Shown piece after piece: positions 1-9,205 of a stretch of 64,000 nucleotides of DNA. The notes under the pieces are model-generated. The model saw nothing but the letters and a program-made list of their open reading frames with translations. It ran no database searches and was not told the DNA's origin. The stretch is from Rhodocyclaceae bacterium (GTDB taxonomy: Bacteria > Pseudomonadota > Gammaproteobacteria > Burkholderiales > Rhodocyclaceae): the NCBI GenBank assembly GCA_023383815.1, contig JAHDYG010000004.1:62001-126000 (forward strand). Direction: 5' to 3'. Position 1 is the stretch's first letter. Each line of letters begins with the position of its first letter. The translations under genes were made by a program, and so were the position numbers.

Positions 1-407
1 AGGATGGAACGGGTACGAAAACCGGTCTGCTCGTCTACGGCAACGTGGAAGTTCCGGTCATGCGCCACGTCCCGAACCATCTGAACCGTGTTGGTCCGCA
101 CGCAATGGCCGACGATGCCATCGTCGAGCGACAGGGTGAGTCCTCCCACGTCGACCGGACCTGCGCATGCCCGGCAGGACAGATTCCGGGCGCTCGCGTC
201 GAGCAGGAACAGGGAGGCTGCCTCCGCGCCAAGCCAGGACATCGTCTGGCAGACGGCGCGGTGCAGTGTCTGTTCCAGATCGGGGGTCGCGATGAAGTCC
301 TGTGCGAGCGCCGCGAGAAGCCGCAGATCGGCCGGCGGTGGGGTGCAACTCGGGTCCCGGGTGCTCGTGGTCTGGGGTGAGGTTGGGAACTGGGGCGGGG
401 AATCCAT
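1..407 (-). CDS. GAF-domain sensory protein, N-terminal part (runs off left edge)
   Basis: This is an open minus-strand frame of 135 complete codons that continues past base 1. A Pro/Ser/Thr-rich N-terminal stretch (residues 1-25) is followed by a GAF-type fold from about residue 27. The signs are a hydrophobic SLFLLD strand, a DDGIVGHCV helix cap and the TGFRTRSIL strand typical of GAF modules. GAF domains bind small ligands or chromophores and usually precede GGDEF, PP2C, histidine kinase or AAA+ output domains. The output domain lies outside the window, so the function is open. The ATG at 407 has no strong ribosome binding site and the start is provisional. An intrinsic terminator (469-492) separates it from the phasin gene upstream. 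Confidence 0.6.
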   Translation of the reverse strand, partial: MDSPPQFPTSPQTTSTRDPSCTPPPADLRLLAALAQDFIATPDLEQTLHRAVCQTMSWLGAEAASLFLLDASARNLSCRACAGPVDVGGLTLSLDDGIVGHCVRTNTVQMVRDVAHDRNFHVAVDEQTGFRTRSI

Positions 408-468
408 CCAGGGGTGCTCGATCCAGCAAGGAAAAGATGCGGCAAGCGTAGCACCGGGCGGCGGATGT

Positions 469-492
469 GAAAACGGCGCCAGCGGCGCCGTT
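469..492 (-). terminator. Intrinsic terminator after the phasin gene
   Basis: A perfect 9-bp inverted repeat (AACGGCGCC, loop GCT, GGCGCCGTT) is followed on the minus strand by a short T run. It sits about 20 nt past the phasin stop codon and upstream of the GAF gene, so it should isolate phasin transcripts. Confidence 0.8.
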
Positions 493-512
493 GTCGTGCG
501 AAGCGGAGGGGT

Positions 513-1028
513 CTACTTTCTGCCCTTGGTGCCCGCGGCCTGATTGAACATCTGGAAGGCCTCGGTGGAGGCCTTGGTCATCTGCTCGAACGCGGCGCGG
601 GTCGTATCCATCGCCGTCTGGATCGCGGTCATCGCGTTCTGGTCGGTCACCGGCATGCCCTGGAACATCTTCTGCATCGCCTCGAAGACATCCTGGCCGC
701 CCGTGGCCAGCTGCTGACCCACCAGCTTGCCGACCTCGGCCTGGGCGCGGCTTGTCATCTCGGCCATCTCGCGTGCGCAGGCGAGCATGCGCTCGGCCGA
801 GCTCTGCGCAAAACGCGTGCGCAGTTCGATGAGCTCCTGTGGATCCTTCACCGACGAGAGCGCCTTGGCATTGCTGACACCTTCTTCGAACAGGCTCTTC
901 GCCGTCTCGACCTGAAGTTCCATCAGGCGCTGTGAGTTCTCGATCGAAAGCTGTGCGAGCCGCATGGCCGCTTCCAGGTTCTTGCGCTGAATCTCGTTCA
1001 ACTGGTCCTGACTGTGTTTCGTAGCCAT
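513..1028 (-). CDS. phaP: Phasin family protein (PHA granule-associated)
   Basis: The protein has 171 residues and is almost entirely amphipathic helix, rich in Ala, Gln, Glu and Met, with no membrane segment. It has the N-terminal NLEAAMRLAQLSIEN-type stretch and the TKASTEAFQMFN C-terminal helix of the phasin_2/PhaP family. Phasins coat polyhydroxyalkanoate granules and control their number and size. Two adjacent ATG codons occur (1031 and 1028). The second is chosen because GGAGG lies 6 nt upstream of it. It stands alone, with its own terminator and a PhaR/PhbF-like operator in the upstream region shared with clpB. A phasin implies PHA storage, but no PHA synthase gene is in this window. 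Confidence 0.9.
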   Translation of the reverse strand: MATKHSQDQLNEIQRKNLEAAMRLAQLSIENSQRLMELQVETAKSLFEEGVSNAKALSSVKDPQELIELRTRFAQSSAERMLACAREMAEMTSRAQAEVGKLVGQQLATGGQDVFEAMQKMFQGMPVTDQNAMTAIQTAMDTTRAAFEQMTKASTEAFQMFNQAAGTKGRK

Positions 1029-1203
1029 CATCTGCCTCCCGCATGCAAGGGGTTCGGGGTCGAGCGAGGTCAGGTGATGTGCGGCTACGCCAAATCGCAG
1101 GCCGTCATTCAGGTCGAAACTTCGCTCCCTTTCGCAAGTTATCACAATGTGCGGATGCGCCGGCGAACCGGTGTCCCAAGATCGGGTGTTCGTGGCTCGG
1201 TTG

Positions 1204-1217
1204 TTGCAATGCAGCAA
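1204..1217. promoter_or_regulatory. Candidate PhaR/PhbF operator upstream of the phasin gene
   Basis: Read on the minus strand, TTGCTGCATTGCAA matches the TG-N-TGC-N3-GCAA motif that I recall for betaproteobacterial PhaR/PhbF repressors of PHA genes. It lies about 175 nt upstream of the phasin start, in the 303-bp divergent gap to clpB. Apart from this site and the clpB promoter I see no other gene in that gap. Confidence 0.55.
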
Positions 1218-1269
1218 CATTCATGGCCCAGGACGGGCAGGGCGATCATCGCGGGGGCGGGATCATGCG

Positions 1270-1297
1270 CTTGAACTTTCGCTGCGGACCCCCATCT
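1270..1297 (+). promoter_or_regulatory. Sigma-32 heat-shock promoter of clpB
   Basis: CTTGAAC (1270-1276) and CCCCATCT (1290-1297) are separated by 13 bp. This nearly matches the RpoH consensus CTTGAAA-N13/14-CCCCATNT. The expected transcription start is about 25-30 nt upstream of the clpB ATG, which leaves room for the GGGAG ribosome binding site. Confidence 0.88.
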
Positions 1298-1331
1298 TGC
1301 ACACAGACCAATCATTGCACGGGAGCAAGCG

Positions 1332-3914
1332 ATGCGCTTCGACAAACTCACGACCAAGTTCCAGCAGGCCTTCTCAGATGCGCAAAGCATTGCCGTGGGC
1401 AATGACAACCAGTTCATCGAACCGCTTCATCTGCTCGCTGCGCTGCTGGCCCAGGACGACGGTGCGACGGGATCGCTGCTCGCGCGGGCCGGCGTCAATG
1501 TGCAGCCCCTGCGCACAGCGCTGAAGGCGGCCCTGGAGCGCCTGCCCAGGGTCGAAGGCCATGGGGGCGAGGTTCAGGTCGGACGGGATCTCAACAATCT
1601 CCTGAATCTCACCGATCGCGAGGCTCAGAAGCGTGGCGACCAGTACATCGCCAGCGAGCTGTTCCTGCTCGTACTGGCCGAGGACAAGGGCGAGGCCGGC
1701 CGCTTGTCGAGGGATCACGGATTGACGCGCAAGGCGCTGGAGGCGGCCGTCGATGCGGTGCGCGGCGGTCAGAGCGTGGGGGATCAGGAGGCCGAGGGGC
1801 AGCGCGAGTCGCTCGCCAGGTACTGCCTCGACCTCACGGATCGTGCGCGCCAGGGCAAGCTCGATCCGGTGATCGGGCGCGACGACGAGATCCGCCGCGC
1901 GATCCAGATCCTGCAACGGCGCACCAAGAACAACCCGGTGCTGATCGGCGAGCCGGGAGTCGGCAAGACCGCGATCGTCGAAGGTCTGGCGCAGCGGATC
2001 GTCAATGGAGAAGTACCCGAGACGCTCAAGGGCAAGCGGGTGCTCTCGCTCGACATGGCGGCGCTCCTGGCCGGCGCGAAGTACCGCGGCGAGTTCGAGG
2101 AGCGGCTCAAGGCCGTGCTCAAGGAGATCGCCCAGGAGGAAGGGCGCATCATCGTCTTCATCGACGAGATCCATACCATGGTCGGTGCCGGCAAGGCCGA
2201 AGGTGCGATCGATGCGGGCAACATGCTGAAGCCCGCGCTCGCGCGTGGCGAACTGCATTGCATCGGCGCCACCACGCTGGACGAGTACCGCAAGTACATC
2301 GAGAAGGATGCGGCGCTCGAGCGGCGTTTCCAGAAGGTGCTGGTCGACGAGCCGTCCGTCGAAGCGACGATCGCGATCCTGCGCGGCCTGCAGGAGAAGT
2401 ACGAGATTCACCACGGCGTCGAGATCACCGACCCGGCGATCGTCGCTGCGGCGGAGCTTTCGCATCGCTACATCACCGACCGTTTCCTGCCGGACAAGGC
2501 GATCGATCTCATCGACGAGGCGGCCGCGCGGATCAAGATGGAGATCGATTCCAAGCCCGAAGTCATGGATCGCCTCGACCGGCGCATGATCCAGCTCAAG
2601 ATCGAGCGCGAGGCGGTGAAGAAGGAAAAGGACGAAGCGTCGCAGAAGCGCCTGCAGCTCATCGAGGAAGAGCTTGCCAAGCTTGAGCGCGAGTACAACG
2701 ACCTCGAGGAGATCTGGAAGGCCGAGAAGGCCAAGGCTCAGGGGTCTGCGCACATCAAGGAAGAGATCGACGGCCTGCGCGCGCAGATGGCCGAGTTCCA
2801 GCGCAAGGGGCAACTGGACAAAGTCGCCGAGCTGCAGTACGGCAAACTGCCGCAGCTCGAAGCGCAGCTCAAGGCGGCCGAGCAGGCTGGAGAGAACGCA
2901 CAGCCGAACCGGCTCCTGCGCACCCAGGTCGGCGCCGAGGAGATTGCCGAGGTGGTTTCGCGCGCGACCGGCATTCCGGTTTCCCGGATGATGCAGGGTG
3001 AGCGCGAGAAGCTCCTGCAGATGGAGGACAAGCTGCACGAGCGGGTGGTCGGCCAGGACGAGGCGGTGCGCCTGGTGTCCGATGCAATCCGCCGGTCGCG
3101 CGCCGGGCTCGGGGACGAGAACCGTCCTTATGGATCCTTCCTGTTCCTTGGGCCGACCGGGGTCGGCAAGACCGAACTGTGCAAGACGCTGGCGGGTTTC
3201 CTGTTCGATTCGGAAGAGCATCTCATCCGCATCGACATGAGCGAGTTCATGGAGAAGCACTCGGTTGCCCGACTCATCGGGGCGCCGCCCGGGTATGTCG
3301 GCTACGAGGAAGGCGGCTACCTGACCGAGCAGGTGCGGCGCAAGCCCTACAGCGTGATCCTCTTCGATGAGGTCGAAAAGGCGCACCCGGACGTCTTCAA
3401 CGTGCTGCTGCAGGTGCTTGACGACGGCCGCATGACCGATGGCCAGGGGCGCACGGTGGACTTCAAGAACACCGTGATCGTGATGACCTCGAACCTTGGA
3501 AGCCAGATGATCCAGCAGATGGCCGGAGACGACTACGGCGTGATCAAGCTTGCGGTGATGGCGGAGGTCAAGAGCTATTTCCGCCCCGAGTTCATCAACC
3601 GGATCGATGAGGTCGTGGTCTTCCACGCGCTCGACGAGAAACATATCGCCCGCATCGCCCGCATCCAGCTCCAGTACCTGGAGAAGCGTCTGGCGCGACT
3701 GGAGATGAGTCTGGATGTGACCGAAGAAGCCCTTGCAGACATCGCCGCAGTGGGCTTCGATCCGGTGTTCGGGGCGCGGCCGCTCAAGCGCGCGATCCAG
3801 GAGCGGATCGAGAATCCGCTTGCAAAGGCCATACTCGAAGGCCGCTTCGCTGCGAAGGATCGCATCCGCGTGGATGCCGAGAACGGCCGCATCGCATTCG
3901 CGAAGGCCGCGTGA
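1332..3914 (+). CDS. clpB: ATP-dependent chaperone ClpB (Hsp100 disaggregase)
   Basis: This 860-residue protein is full length for ClpB. It has an N-terminal Clp repeat domain (about 1-145), a first AAA+ module with Walker A GEPGVGKT at 206-213, and a long coiled-coil middle domain (about 400-525) rich in Glu/Lys. The second AAA+ module has Walker A GPTGVGKT at 607-614, followed by a C-terminal D2-small domain. ClpB is a cytoplasmic hexamer that threads aggregated proteins and works with DnaK. The middle domain and the absence of a ClpP-binding IGF loop separate it from ClpA. The start is supported by GGGAG 6 nt upstream and a sigma-32 promoter. It is monocistronic; ppiD follows after a hairpin. 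Confidence 0.98.
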   Translation: MRFDKLTTKFQQAFSDAQSIAVGNDNQFIEPLHLLAALLAQDDGATGSLLARAGVNVQPLRTALKAALERLPRVEGHGGEVQVGRDLNNLLNLTDREAQKRGDQYIASELFLLVLAEDKGEAGRLSRDHGLTRKALEAAVDAVRGGQSVGDQEAEGQRESLARYCLDLTDRARQGKLDPVIGRDDEIRRAIQILQRRTKNNPVLIGEPGVGKTAIVEGLAQRIVNGEVPETLKGKRVLSLDMAALLAGAKYRGEFEERLKAVLKEIAQEEGRIIVFIDEIHTMVGAGKAEGAIDAGNMLKPALARGELHCIGATTLDEYRKYIEKDAALERRFQKVLVDEPSVEATIAILRGLQEKYEIHHGVEITDPAIVAAAELSHRYITDRFLPDKAIDLIDEAAARIKMEIDSKPEVMDRLDRRMIQLKIEREAVKKEKDEASQKRLQLIEEELAKLEREYNDLEEIWKAEKAKAQGSAHIKEEIDGLRAQMAEFQRKGQLDKVAELQYGKLPQLEAQLKAAEQAGENAQPNRLLRTQVGAEEIAEVVSRATGIPVSRMMQGEREKLLQMEDKLHERVVGQDEAVRLVSDAIRRSRAGLGDENRPYGSFLFLGPTGVGKTELCKTLAGFLFDSEEHLIRIDMSEFMEKHSVARLIGAPPGYVGYEEGGYLTEQVRRKPYSVILFDEVEKAHPDVFNVLLQVLDDGRMTDGQGRTVDFKNTVIVMTSNLGSQMIQQMAGDDYGVIKLAVMAEVKSYFRPEFINRIDEVVVFHALDEKHIARIARIQLQYLEKRLARLEMSLDVTEEALADIAAVGFDPVFGARPLKRAIQERIENPLAKAILEGRFAAKDRIRVDAENGRIAFAKAA

Positions 3915-3930
3915 GCTTCGATCGCGGACG

Positions 3931-3959
3931 CCTGGTACGTCGGGGCATGGCGTACCAGG
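3931..3959 (+). terminator. Hairpin after clpB, weak terminator candidate
   Basis: CCTGGTACG and CGTACCAGG form a perfect 9-bp stem with an 11-nt loop 17 nt past the clpB stop. The T-rich stretch only comes about 15 nt later, so intrinsic termination may be inefficient. Confidence 0.45.
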
Positions 3960-4000
3960 TGTTCGCATCTGCGCGTTTTCTGGCCTGCGCGCCGACGTAG

Positions 4001-4009
4001 TGCGATAAT
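4001..4009 (+). promoter_or_regulatory. Extended -10 promoter candidate for ppiD
   Basis: TGCGATAAT is an extended -10 element (TGn plus GATAAT) 60 nt upstream of the ppiD ATG. No good -35 hexamer is seen at the usual distance. Confidence 0.4.
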
Positions 4010-4068
4010 TCAACGTTTATCGTCACGGTGCAGACCGTGTTCGTTCAACCGCACAAACGGAAAACACG

Positions 4069-5967
4069 ATGTTAGAGGCCGTTCGCAGCAACAAGCGCAT
4101 CTCGCAGATCATTCTCGCAGTCATCATTGTCCCCTTCGCCTTTTTCGGCATGGATGCGTTCTTCGACGGATCGATGAACCGCGCCAGCGTGGCATCGGTC
4201 GGCGGACTCGACATCGGGCCTCGCGAGTTCGAGCAGGCGCTGCGTGAGCGTCAGGAGCAGATCCAGCAGGCGCGCGGCGGTCAGTACGATCGGGCGCTGT
4301 TCGAGTCGGAGGCCTTCCGCATGTCGGTGCTGGAGAGCCTGATCAACCAGAAGACGCTCGCGCTGCATGCGGCGAAGAATCGCATGGTCATCTCACAGCA
4401 GCAGTTGCAGGAGCTGATTGCGTCGCTGCCGGTGTTCCAGGAGAACGGCCAGTTCTCGCTCGATCGCTATGAGCGTCTGGTGCGGGCGCAGAACATGACG
4501 CCAGCGGTCTTCGAGGCGCAACTGGCCCAGGATCTGCGAATCCAGCAGATCACCGCGGCGGTCGGCGAGTCGGCGATCGGAGGCACGCTGCCGGCCCGCC
4601 GGCTGCTGCTCGCTCAACTGGAAGAACGCGAGTTTCGCGAGCTGCAGTTCAAGGCCGCACCCCTCAAGGAGGGAGTGACGCTCGCCGAGAATGCGGTACG
4701 CGACTACTACGAGGCCCATCCGGCTCGTTTCGAACGGCCGGCCCGCTTGCGCGCCGAGTACCTGGTGTTCGATCAGAAATCCATGCATGCCCGGGTCGAA
4801 GTCAGCGACGATCAGGTACAGCAGTTCTACCAGGCCAACCAGGACCGCTACGGGCAGCCCGAGGAGCGGCGGGCCCGACACATCCTGGTCCAGGCTGCCG
4901 CGGATGCTGCAGACGATGTCATCGAGGAGGCGAGAAGGAAGGCGCAGGAGATTCTTGACCGTGTGCGCAGCGATCCCGCCCGTTTCGAGGAGATCGCACG
5001 CGCCGAGTCGCAGGATCCGGGTTCGGCGGCGAGTGGCGGCGATCTCGGATTCTTCGGTCCGGGTGCGATGGTGCAGGCTTTCGAGGATGCCGTGTACGCG
5101 CTGTCTCCGGGGCAGGTCAGTGATCTCGTGCGGACTGATTTCGGTTTCCACATCATCGAGCTGACCGAGATCCGTCCCCCCACGATCCGTCCGCTCGACG
5201 AGGTCCGGGAGGAAATCGTCGAAGAACTCAAGCGGCAGGAGGCATCGCGCCTGTTTGCCATGAATGCCGAGAAGTTCGCAAACGCGGTCTACGAGCAGCC
5301 GGACAGCCTTCAGCCCGCTGCCGAGATGCTCGGACTGGAGATCCGGACGAGCGACTGGATCTTCCGCAACGGCGGAAAGATCGACGGCTACGGCGACGAG
5401 AAGCTGATCGGAGCCTTGTTCTCGGAGGAGGTGCGCGAAGCCGGCGAAAACACCGAAGCCGTAGAGGTCGAGCGCGGTGTGCTCGTCGCCGCACGCGTTG
5501 CCGAGTACGAAGCTGCGCGGGTACTTCCGTTCGAAGAGGTTCAGCCGGCGATCGAGGAGCAGTTGCGTAGCGAAGAGGCTGCCCGTCTCGCGCGGGAGAG
5601 GGGCGAGCGTACCCTCGAAGCGCTTGCTTCAGGACAGGGCACCGAGGGCGGGTGGACCGAGAAGCGCAAGGTACAGCGCTCCGTCCCGACGCTTCCGCCC
5701 GCTGCGATGCAGGCTATCTTCAGTGCCTCGACTGCAAACCTGCCGGCAAGGGTTGGTGTCGTGATGCCGCAGGGCGATTACGTGATCTACGAGATCCTGA
5801 ACGTGGAGCGTCCTGAGCTGACGGACGACGATCCGCGGCTTCAGGCCGTTGCGCAGCAGTATTCTCAATGGATGGCCGACAGCGAGCTCCGGGCCTACAT
5901 CAGCGCCTTGCGTGAGCGCTACAAGGTCAAGGTCAGCGCATCGGCGCTGCGCACCGAATCTCAATAA
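4069..5967 (+). CDS. ppiD: Peptidyl-prolyl cis-trans isomerase PpiD (membrane-anchored periplasmic chaperone)
   Basis: The 632 residues have the PpiD plan. A short cytoplasmic N-terminus is followed by one membrane anchor (about residues 10-30, IILAVIIVPFAFFGM), a SurA_N-like region, and a parvulin rotamase domain at about 265-368 (ARHILVQA through FGFHIIELTEI). A second degenerate parvulin/SurA-like C-terminal half follows. PpiD sits at the SecYEG exit and helps newly translocated outer-membrane and periplasmic proteins fold. The length matches the family (about 620-640). The ATG is the first in frame and lies directly before the anchor. It stands alone between clpB and htpG. Confidence 0.95.
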   Translation: MLEAVRSNKRISQIILAVIIVPFAFFGMDAFFDGSMNRASVASVGGLDIGPREFEQALRERQEQIQQARGGQYDRALFESEAFRMSVLESLINQKTLALHAAKNRMVISQQQLQELIASLPVFQENGQFSLDRYERLVRAQNMTPAVFEAQLAQDLRIQQITAAVGESAIGGTLPARRLLLAQLEEREFRELQFKAAPLKEGVTLAENAVRDYYEAHPARFERPARLRAEYLVFDQKSMHARVEVSDDQVQQFYQANQDRYGQPEERRARHILVQAAADAADDVIEEARRKAQEILDRVRSDPARFEEIARAESQDPGSAASGGDLGFFGPGAMVQAFEDAVYALSPGQVSDLVRTDFGFHIIELTEIRPPTIRPLDEVREEIVEELKRQEASRLFAMNAEKFANAVYEQPDSLQPAAEMLGLEIRTSDWIFRNGGKIDGYGDEKLIGALFSEEVREAGENTEAVEVERGVLVAARVAEYEAARVLPFEEVQPAIEEQLRSEEAARLARERGERTLEALASGQGTEGGWTEKRKVQRSVPTLPPAAMQAIFSASTANLPARVGVVMPQGDYVIYEILNVERPELTDDDPRLQAVAQQYSQWMADSELRAYISALRERYKVKVSASALRTESQ

Positions 5968-6004
5968 GTCTGGCCGGTCCTTGCCGGCTGCGTCTGTCAT
6001 CGGC

Positions 6005-6034
6005 AATCGGCCACCTCGAAGGTGGTCGATTGCT
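6005..6034 (+). terminator. Intrinsic terminator between ppiD and htpG
   Basis: AATCGGCCACC and GGTGGTCGATT form an 11-bp stem with one G-U pair and a 5-nt loop, followed by GCTTTCC. It ends about 20 nt before the sigma-32 promoter of htpG. Confidence 0.6.
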
Positions 6035-6050
6035 TTCCGGCCCGAATGGA

Positions 6051-6079
6051 CTTGAAATCGGGGCCTTCGATCCCATATG
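6051..6079 (+). promoter_or_regulatory. Sigma-32 heat-shock promoter of htpG
   Basis: A perfect CTTGAAA (6051-6057) is followed after 14 bp by CCCATATG (6072-6079), matching the RpoH consensus. The htpG ATG follows about 30 nt downstream. Confidence 0.85.
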
Positions 6080-6111
6080 GACTGCGTTGATCAGCAAAGG
6101 GAGTCGAATCC

Positions 6112-8034
6112 ATGTCCAACGCACAGGCGTCCAGCGCCCAGACCCTCAACTTTCAGGCCGAGGTGAAGCAACTGCTTCACCTGATGATTCATTCGCTGTA
6201 TTCCAATCGCGAGATCTTTCTGCGCGAACTCGTCTCGAACGCCTCAGACGCGTGTGACAAACTGCGCTTCGAGGCGCTCGATCGGCCGGAACTGCTCGAA
6301 GGCGAAGGCGATCTCGGGATTCGGATCGCCTTCGACAAGGACGCGAAGACCGTGACCGTGTCCGACAACGGCATCGGCATGAGCCGCGATGAAGTGATCG
6401 CGAACCTGGGCACCATCGCCAAGTCGGGCACGCGGGAATTCTTCAGTCAGCTTACCGGCGATCAGAAGAAGGATGCGCATCTGATCGGCCAGTTTGGCGT
6501 CGGCTTCTACTCGGCGTTCATCGTTGCGGACCGGGTTACGGTCGTCACGCGTCGTGCCGGACTTGCGGCGAGCGAAGGGGTTCGCTGGGAGTGCGCGATG
6601 AGCGGGGAAGACGCAGGGGAGTATTCGGTCGAAGCGGTCGAGCGCGCCTCCCGCGGCACCGAGATCACGCTCCACCTGCGGGAAGGCCAGGAGGATCTGC
6701 TCTCGGGCTGGAAGCTCAGGAGCCTGATCCGCAAGTACTCCGACCATATCGTCCAGCCCATCCTGATGAAGAAGGAAGAGTGGAACCAGGACAAGGGTGA
6801 GCAGATCGTCACCGACGAGGACGAAACGGTCAACCAGGCCAGTGCCTTGTGGGCACGTCCGCGCAACGAGATCACAGAGGACGAGTACAAGGCGTTCTAC
6901 AAGCACGTCGGACACGATTTCGACGAACCGCTTGCCTGGACCCACGCCCGCGTAGAGGGGCGGCACGAGTACACGCAGCTGCTCTACGTTCCCTCGCATG
7001 CGCCGTTCGATCTGTGGGACCGCAACGCGCGCCACGGCATCAAGCTCTATGTCAGGCGCGTGTTCATCATGGATGACGCCGAGAAGCTGATGCCGACCTA
7101 TCTGCGCTTCGTGCGCGGGGTGGTCGATTCGTCGGATCTGCCACTCAACGTCTCGCGCGAGATCCTGCAGGAATCCAAGGATATCGACACGCTCAGGGCT
7201 GGCTGCACGAAGAAGGTACTCGGGCTGCTGGAGGATCTGGCCGAGAACGAGCAGGAGAAGTACGCGAAGTTCTGGACAGCTTTTGGCAAAGTACTCAAGG
7301 AGGGGGTCGGCGAGGACTTCGCGAACAAGGAGAAGATCGCCGGGTTGCTGCGCTTTGCCTCGACGCATCTCGACACGGATGAGGAAGTGGTGTCGCTCAA
7401 GGACTACATCGGGCGGATGAAGGAAGGGCAGGAGAAGATCTACTACGTGACGGCAGAATCCTTCAACGCGGCGAAGAACAGCCCGCATCTGGAGATTTTC
7501 CGCAAGAAGGGGATCGAGGTGTTGCTTCTTTCGGACCGCGTGGACGAGTGGGCGACCGGAAACCTCACCGAGTTTGACGGCAAGCCCTTGCAGTCGGTGG
7601 CCAAGGGCGGCCTGGATCTGGGCAAGCTCGAAGACGAGGCCGAGAAGAAGGAGGCCGAGAAGGCTGCCGACGACTTCAAGGAACTCATCGAGAAGATGCA
7701 GGCTAGCCTTGGAGAGCGGGTCAAGGAAGTCCGTGTGACGCACCGATTGACCGATTCACCCGCTTGCCTCGTGGTGGACGAGCACGACATGGGGATGAAC
7801 CTGACGCGCATCCTGAAGGCGGCCGGTCAGCCGGCTCCGATGTCGAAGCCGATCCTTGAGATCAATCCGTCGCATCCTGCCGTTCTGCGACTGAAATACG
7901 AGGAATCGAGCTTCGACGACTGGGCAGCCGTGCTCTTCGACCAGGCTCTGCTGGCCGAAGGCGGTACGCTCGACGATCCCGCGACCTTCGTCAAGCGGAT
8001 CAACCAGTTGATGCTGGCGATGAGCGGAAACTGA
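6112..8034 (+). CDS. htpG: Molecular chaperone HtpG (bacterial Hsp90)
   Basis: The 640 residues span the GHKL ATPase domain, with the [21 protein letters not shown]-terminal helix, DNGIGM and [11 protein letters not shown] nucleotide-binding motifs. The middle client/ATPase-activating domain ([10 protein letters not shown]) and the C-terminal dimerisation domain follow. HtpG is a cytosolic ATP-dependent chaperone that acts with DnaK on client proteins. Length and motifs are standard. The start is the first in-frame ATG, with a GGGAG purine-rich site upstream, and it is controlled by its own sigma-32 promoter. A strong bidirectional terminator follows, shared with the convergent oxidoreductase operon. 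Confidence 0.98.
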   Translation: MSNAQASSAQTLNFQAEVKQLLHLMIHSLYSNREIFLRELVSNASDACDKLRFEALDRPELLEGEGDLGIRIAFDKDAKTVTVSDNGIGMSRDEVIANLGTIAKSGTREFFSQLTGDQKKDAHLIGQFGVGFYSAFIVADRVTVVTRRAGLAASEGVRWECAMSGEDAGEYSVEAVERASRGTEITLHLREGQEDLLSGWKLRSLIRKYSDHIVQPILMKKEEWNQDKGEQIVTDEDETVNQASALWARPRNEITEDEYKAFYKHVGHDFDEPLAWTHARVEGRHEYTQLLYVPSHAPFDLWDRNARHGIKLYVRRVFIMDDAEKLMPTYLRFVRGVVDSSDLPLNVSREILQESKDIDTLRAGCTKKVLGLLEDLAENEQEKYAKFWTAFGKVLKEGVGEDFANKEKIAGLLRFASTHLDTDEEVVSLKDYIGRMKEGQEKIYYVTAESFNAAKNSPHLEIFRKKGIEVLLLSDRVDEWATGNLTEFDGKPLQSVAKGGLDLGKLEDEAEKKEAEKAADDFKELIEKMQASLGERVKEVRVTHRLTDSPACLVVDEHDMGMNLTRILKAAGQPAPMSKPILEINPSHPAVLRLKYEESSFDDWAAVLFDQALLAEGGTLDDPATFVKRINQLMLAMSGN

Positions 8035-8079
8035 GCGTCGGGGGAACGGAACCCATTCCGTCCCGATCCGATGCTGGAT

Positions 8080-8112
8080 AAAAAACCGCGGCAAGGTGCC
8101 GCGGTTTTTTTT
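8080..8112. terminator. Bidirectional terminator between htpG and the 2-oxoacid oxidoreductase operon
   Basis: The stem CCGCGGC/GCCGCGG, with a 5-nt loop, is flanked by A6 on the left and T8 on the right. It therefore has a U tract in both directions and ends htpG (+) and the beta-subunit gene (-). Confidence 0.93.
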
Positions 8113-8149
8113 ATCCGGTTCTGCCAGGTGCGCCGCAGGTCCCTGGATC

Positions 8150-9205
8150 CTATCTCAACGACGTATTGAGTGCCTCGAGTACCTTGCTGCCCGGGCACAG
8201 ATAGGCGTCTCCGAGCTGGTTGAGGGGTTTTTCGACCGTGTTGAGATGGCTGTGCATGTCGAGCGCACTGCTGTCCACGTACAGCAGTCCGGTGACGATC
8301 TCCCCCAGGGCCTGGCGCCCCTGCAGGTAGTTGATCGCACCGATCCGGTCCGACGGATCGTAGTCCTCGGCGAGCTTGCGCAGGTGGAGGATGGAGCCGT
8401 CGTGCTGCACCACCCGGCGCAGCGATCCGGGCGGGTACGAGGTTTCGATCTTGTCGCGCGGCAGGATGACCTCGACGCGGTTGACCGCCTCGTTGTGTTC
8501 GCGCACGTAGTCGTAACTCTTGGTCGATCCGGCGTGGTTGTTGAAGGTCACGCACGGGCTGATGACGTCGATGAAGGCCGGACCGTTGTGGCGCAGCGCC
8601 CCCTTGATGAGGGGCACGAGCTGTTCCTTGTCGCCCGAGAAGCTGCGTCCGACGTAGCTAGCACCCAGCTGCAGCGCCAGCGTGACGAGGTCGATCGGGC
8701 TGTCGCTGTTGACGACGCCACGCTTGCTCTTCGAGCCCTTGTCGGCTGTGGCGGAGAACTGGCCTTTGGTCAGACCGTAGACGCCATTGTTCTCGACGAT
8801 GTAGGTCATGTTCACGCCGCGGCGCATCGCGTGTGCGAACTGGCCGATTCCGATCGAGGCCGAGTCGCCGTCGCCAGATACCCCCAGATAGATCAGGTTG
8901 CGGTTGGCGAGTGCGGCGCCGGTCAGGACCGATGGCATCCGGCCGTGAACGCTGTTGAAGCCGTGCGAGTTGCCGAGGAAGTAATCAGGAGTCTTGCTTG
9001 AACAGCCAATGCCGGAAAGCTTGGCGACGCGATGTGGTTCGATGTCCAGATCGAAGCAGGCCTGGACGATTGCTGCGCTGATCGAATCGTGGCCGCAGCC
9101 GGCACACAGGGTCGAGATGGCGCCCTCGTAATCCCTCCGGGTATAGCCGAGGGCATTGCGGGGTGCGTCAGCGGTGAGGAGCCGTGGTTTGGCGAGATAG
9201 GTCAT
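8150..9205 (-). CDS. korB: 2-oxoacid:acceptor oxidoreductase, beta subunit (predicted 2-oxoglutarate oxidoreductase)
   Basis: The 351 residues carry the thiamine-diphosphate half of a 2-oxoacid:ferredoxin oxidoreductase. The TPP motif begins at GDGD (111-114) and ends at ENN (138-140). Four cysteines expected to ligate one 4Fe-4S cluster are visible: C34 and C37 (CAGCGH), C68 (GCSSK) and C218. The ATG overlaps the alpha-subunit stop as ATGA, so translation is coupled. The enzyme oxidatively decarboxylates a 2-oxoacid to the acyl-CoA and passes electrons on. Substrate choice (2-oxoglutarate versus others) cannot be read from the sequence and is inferred from the three-gene arrangement. It is the last gene of the operon, 38 nt from the shared terminator. 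Confidence 0.85.
   Translation of the reverse strand: MTYLAKPRLLTADAPRNALGYTRRDYEGAISTLCAGCGHDSISAAIVQACFDLDIEPHRVAKLSGIGCSSKTPDYFLGNSHGFNSVHGRMPSVLTGAALANRNLIYLGVSGDGDSASIGIGQFAHAMRRGVNMTYIVENNGVYGLTKGQFSATADKGSKSKRGVVNSDSPIDLVTLALQLGASYVGRSFSGDKEQLVPLIKGALRHNGPAFIDVISPCVTFNNHAGSTKSYDYVREHNEAVNRVEVILPRDKIETSYPPGSLRRVVQHDGSILHLRKLAEDYDPSDRIGAINYLQGRQALGEIVTGLLYVDSSALDMHSHLNTVEKPLNQLGDAYLCPGSKVLEALNTSLR

Noticed and set aside
1374-4013. Very long open frame antisense to clpB
   Set aside because: It mirrors the codon bias of clpB in a GC-rich genome, has no domain, no ribosome binding site, and clpB on the other strand is certain.
6244-7743. Long open frame antisense to htpG
   Set aside because: It is the shadow of a well-conserved gene, with repetitive His/Leu/Asp-rich sequence and no recognisable motif.
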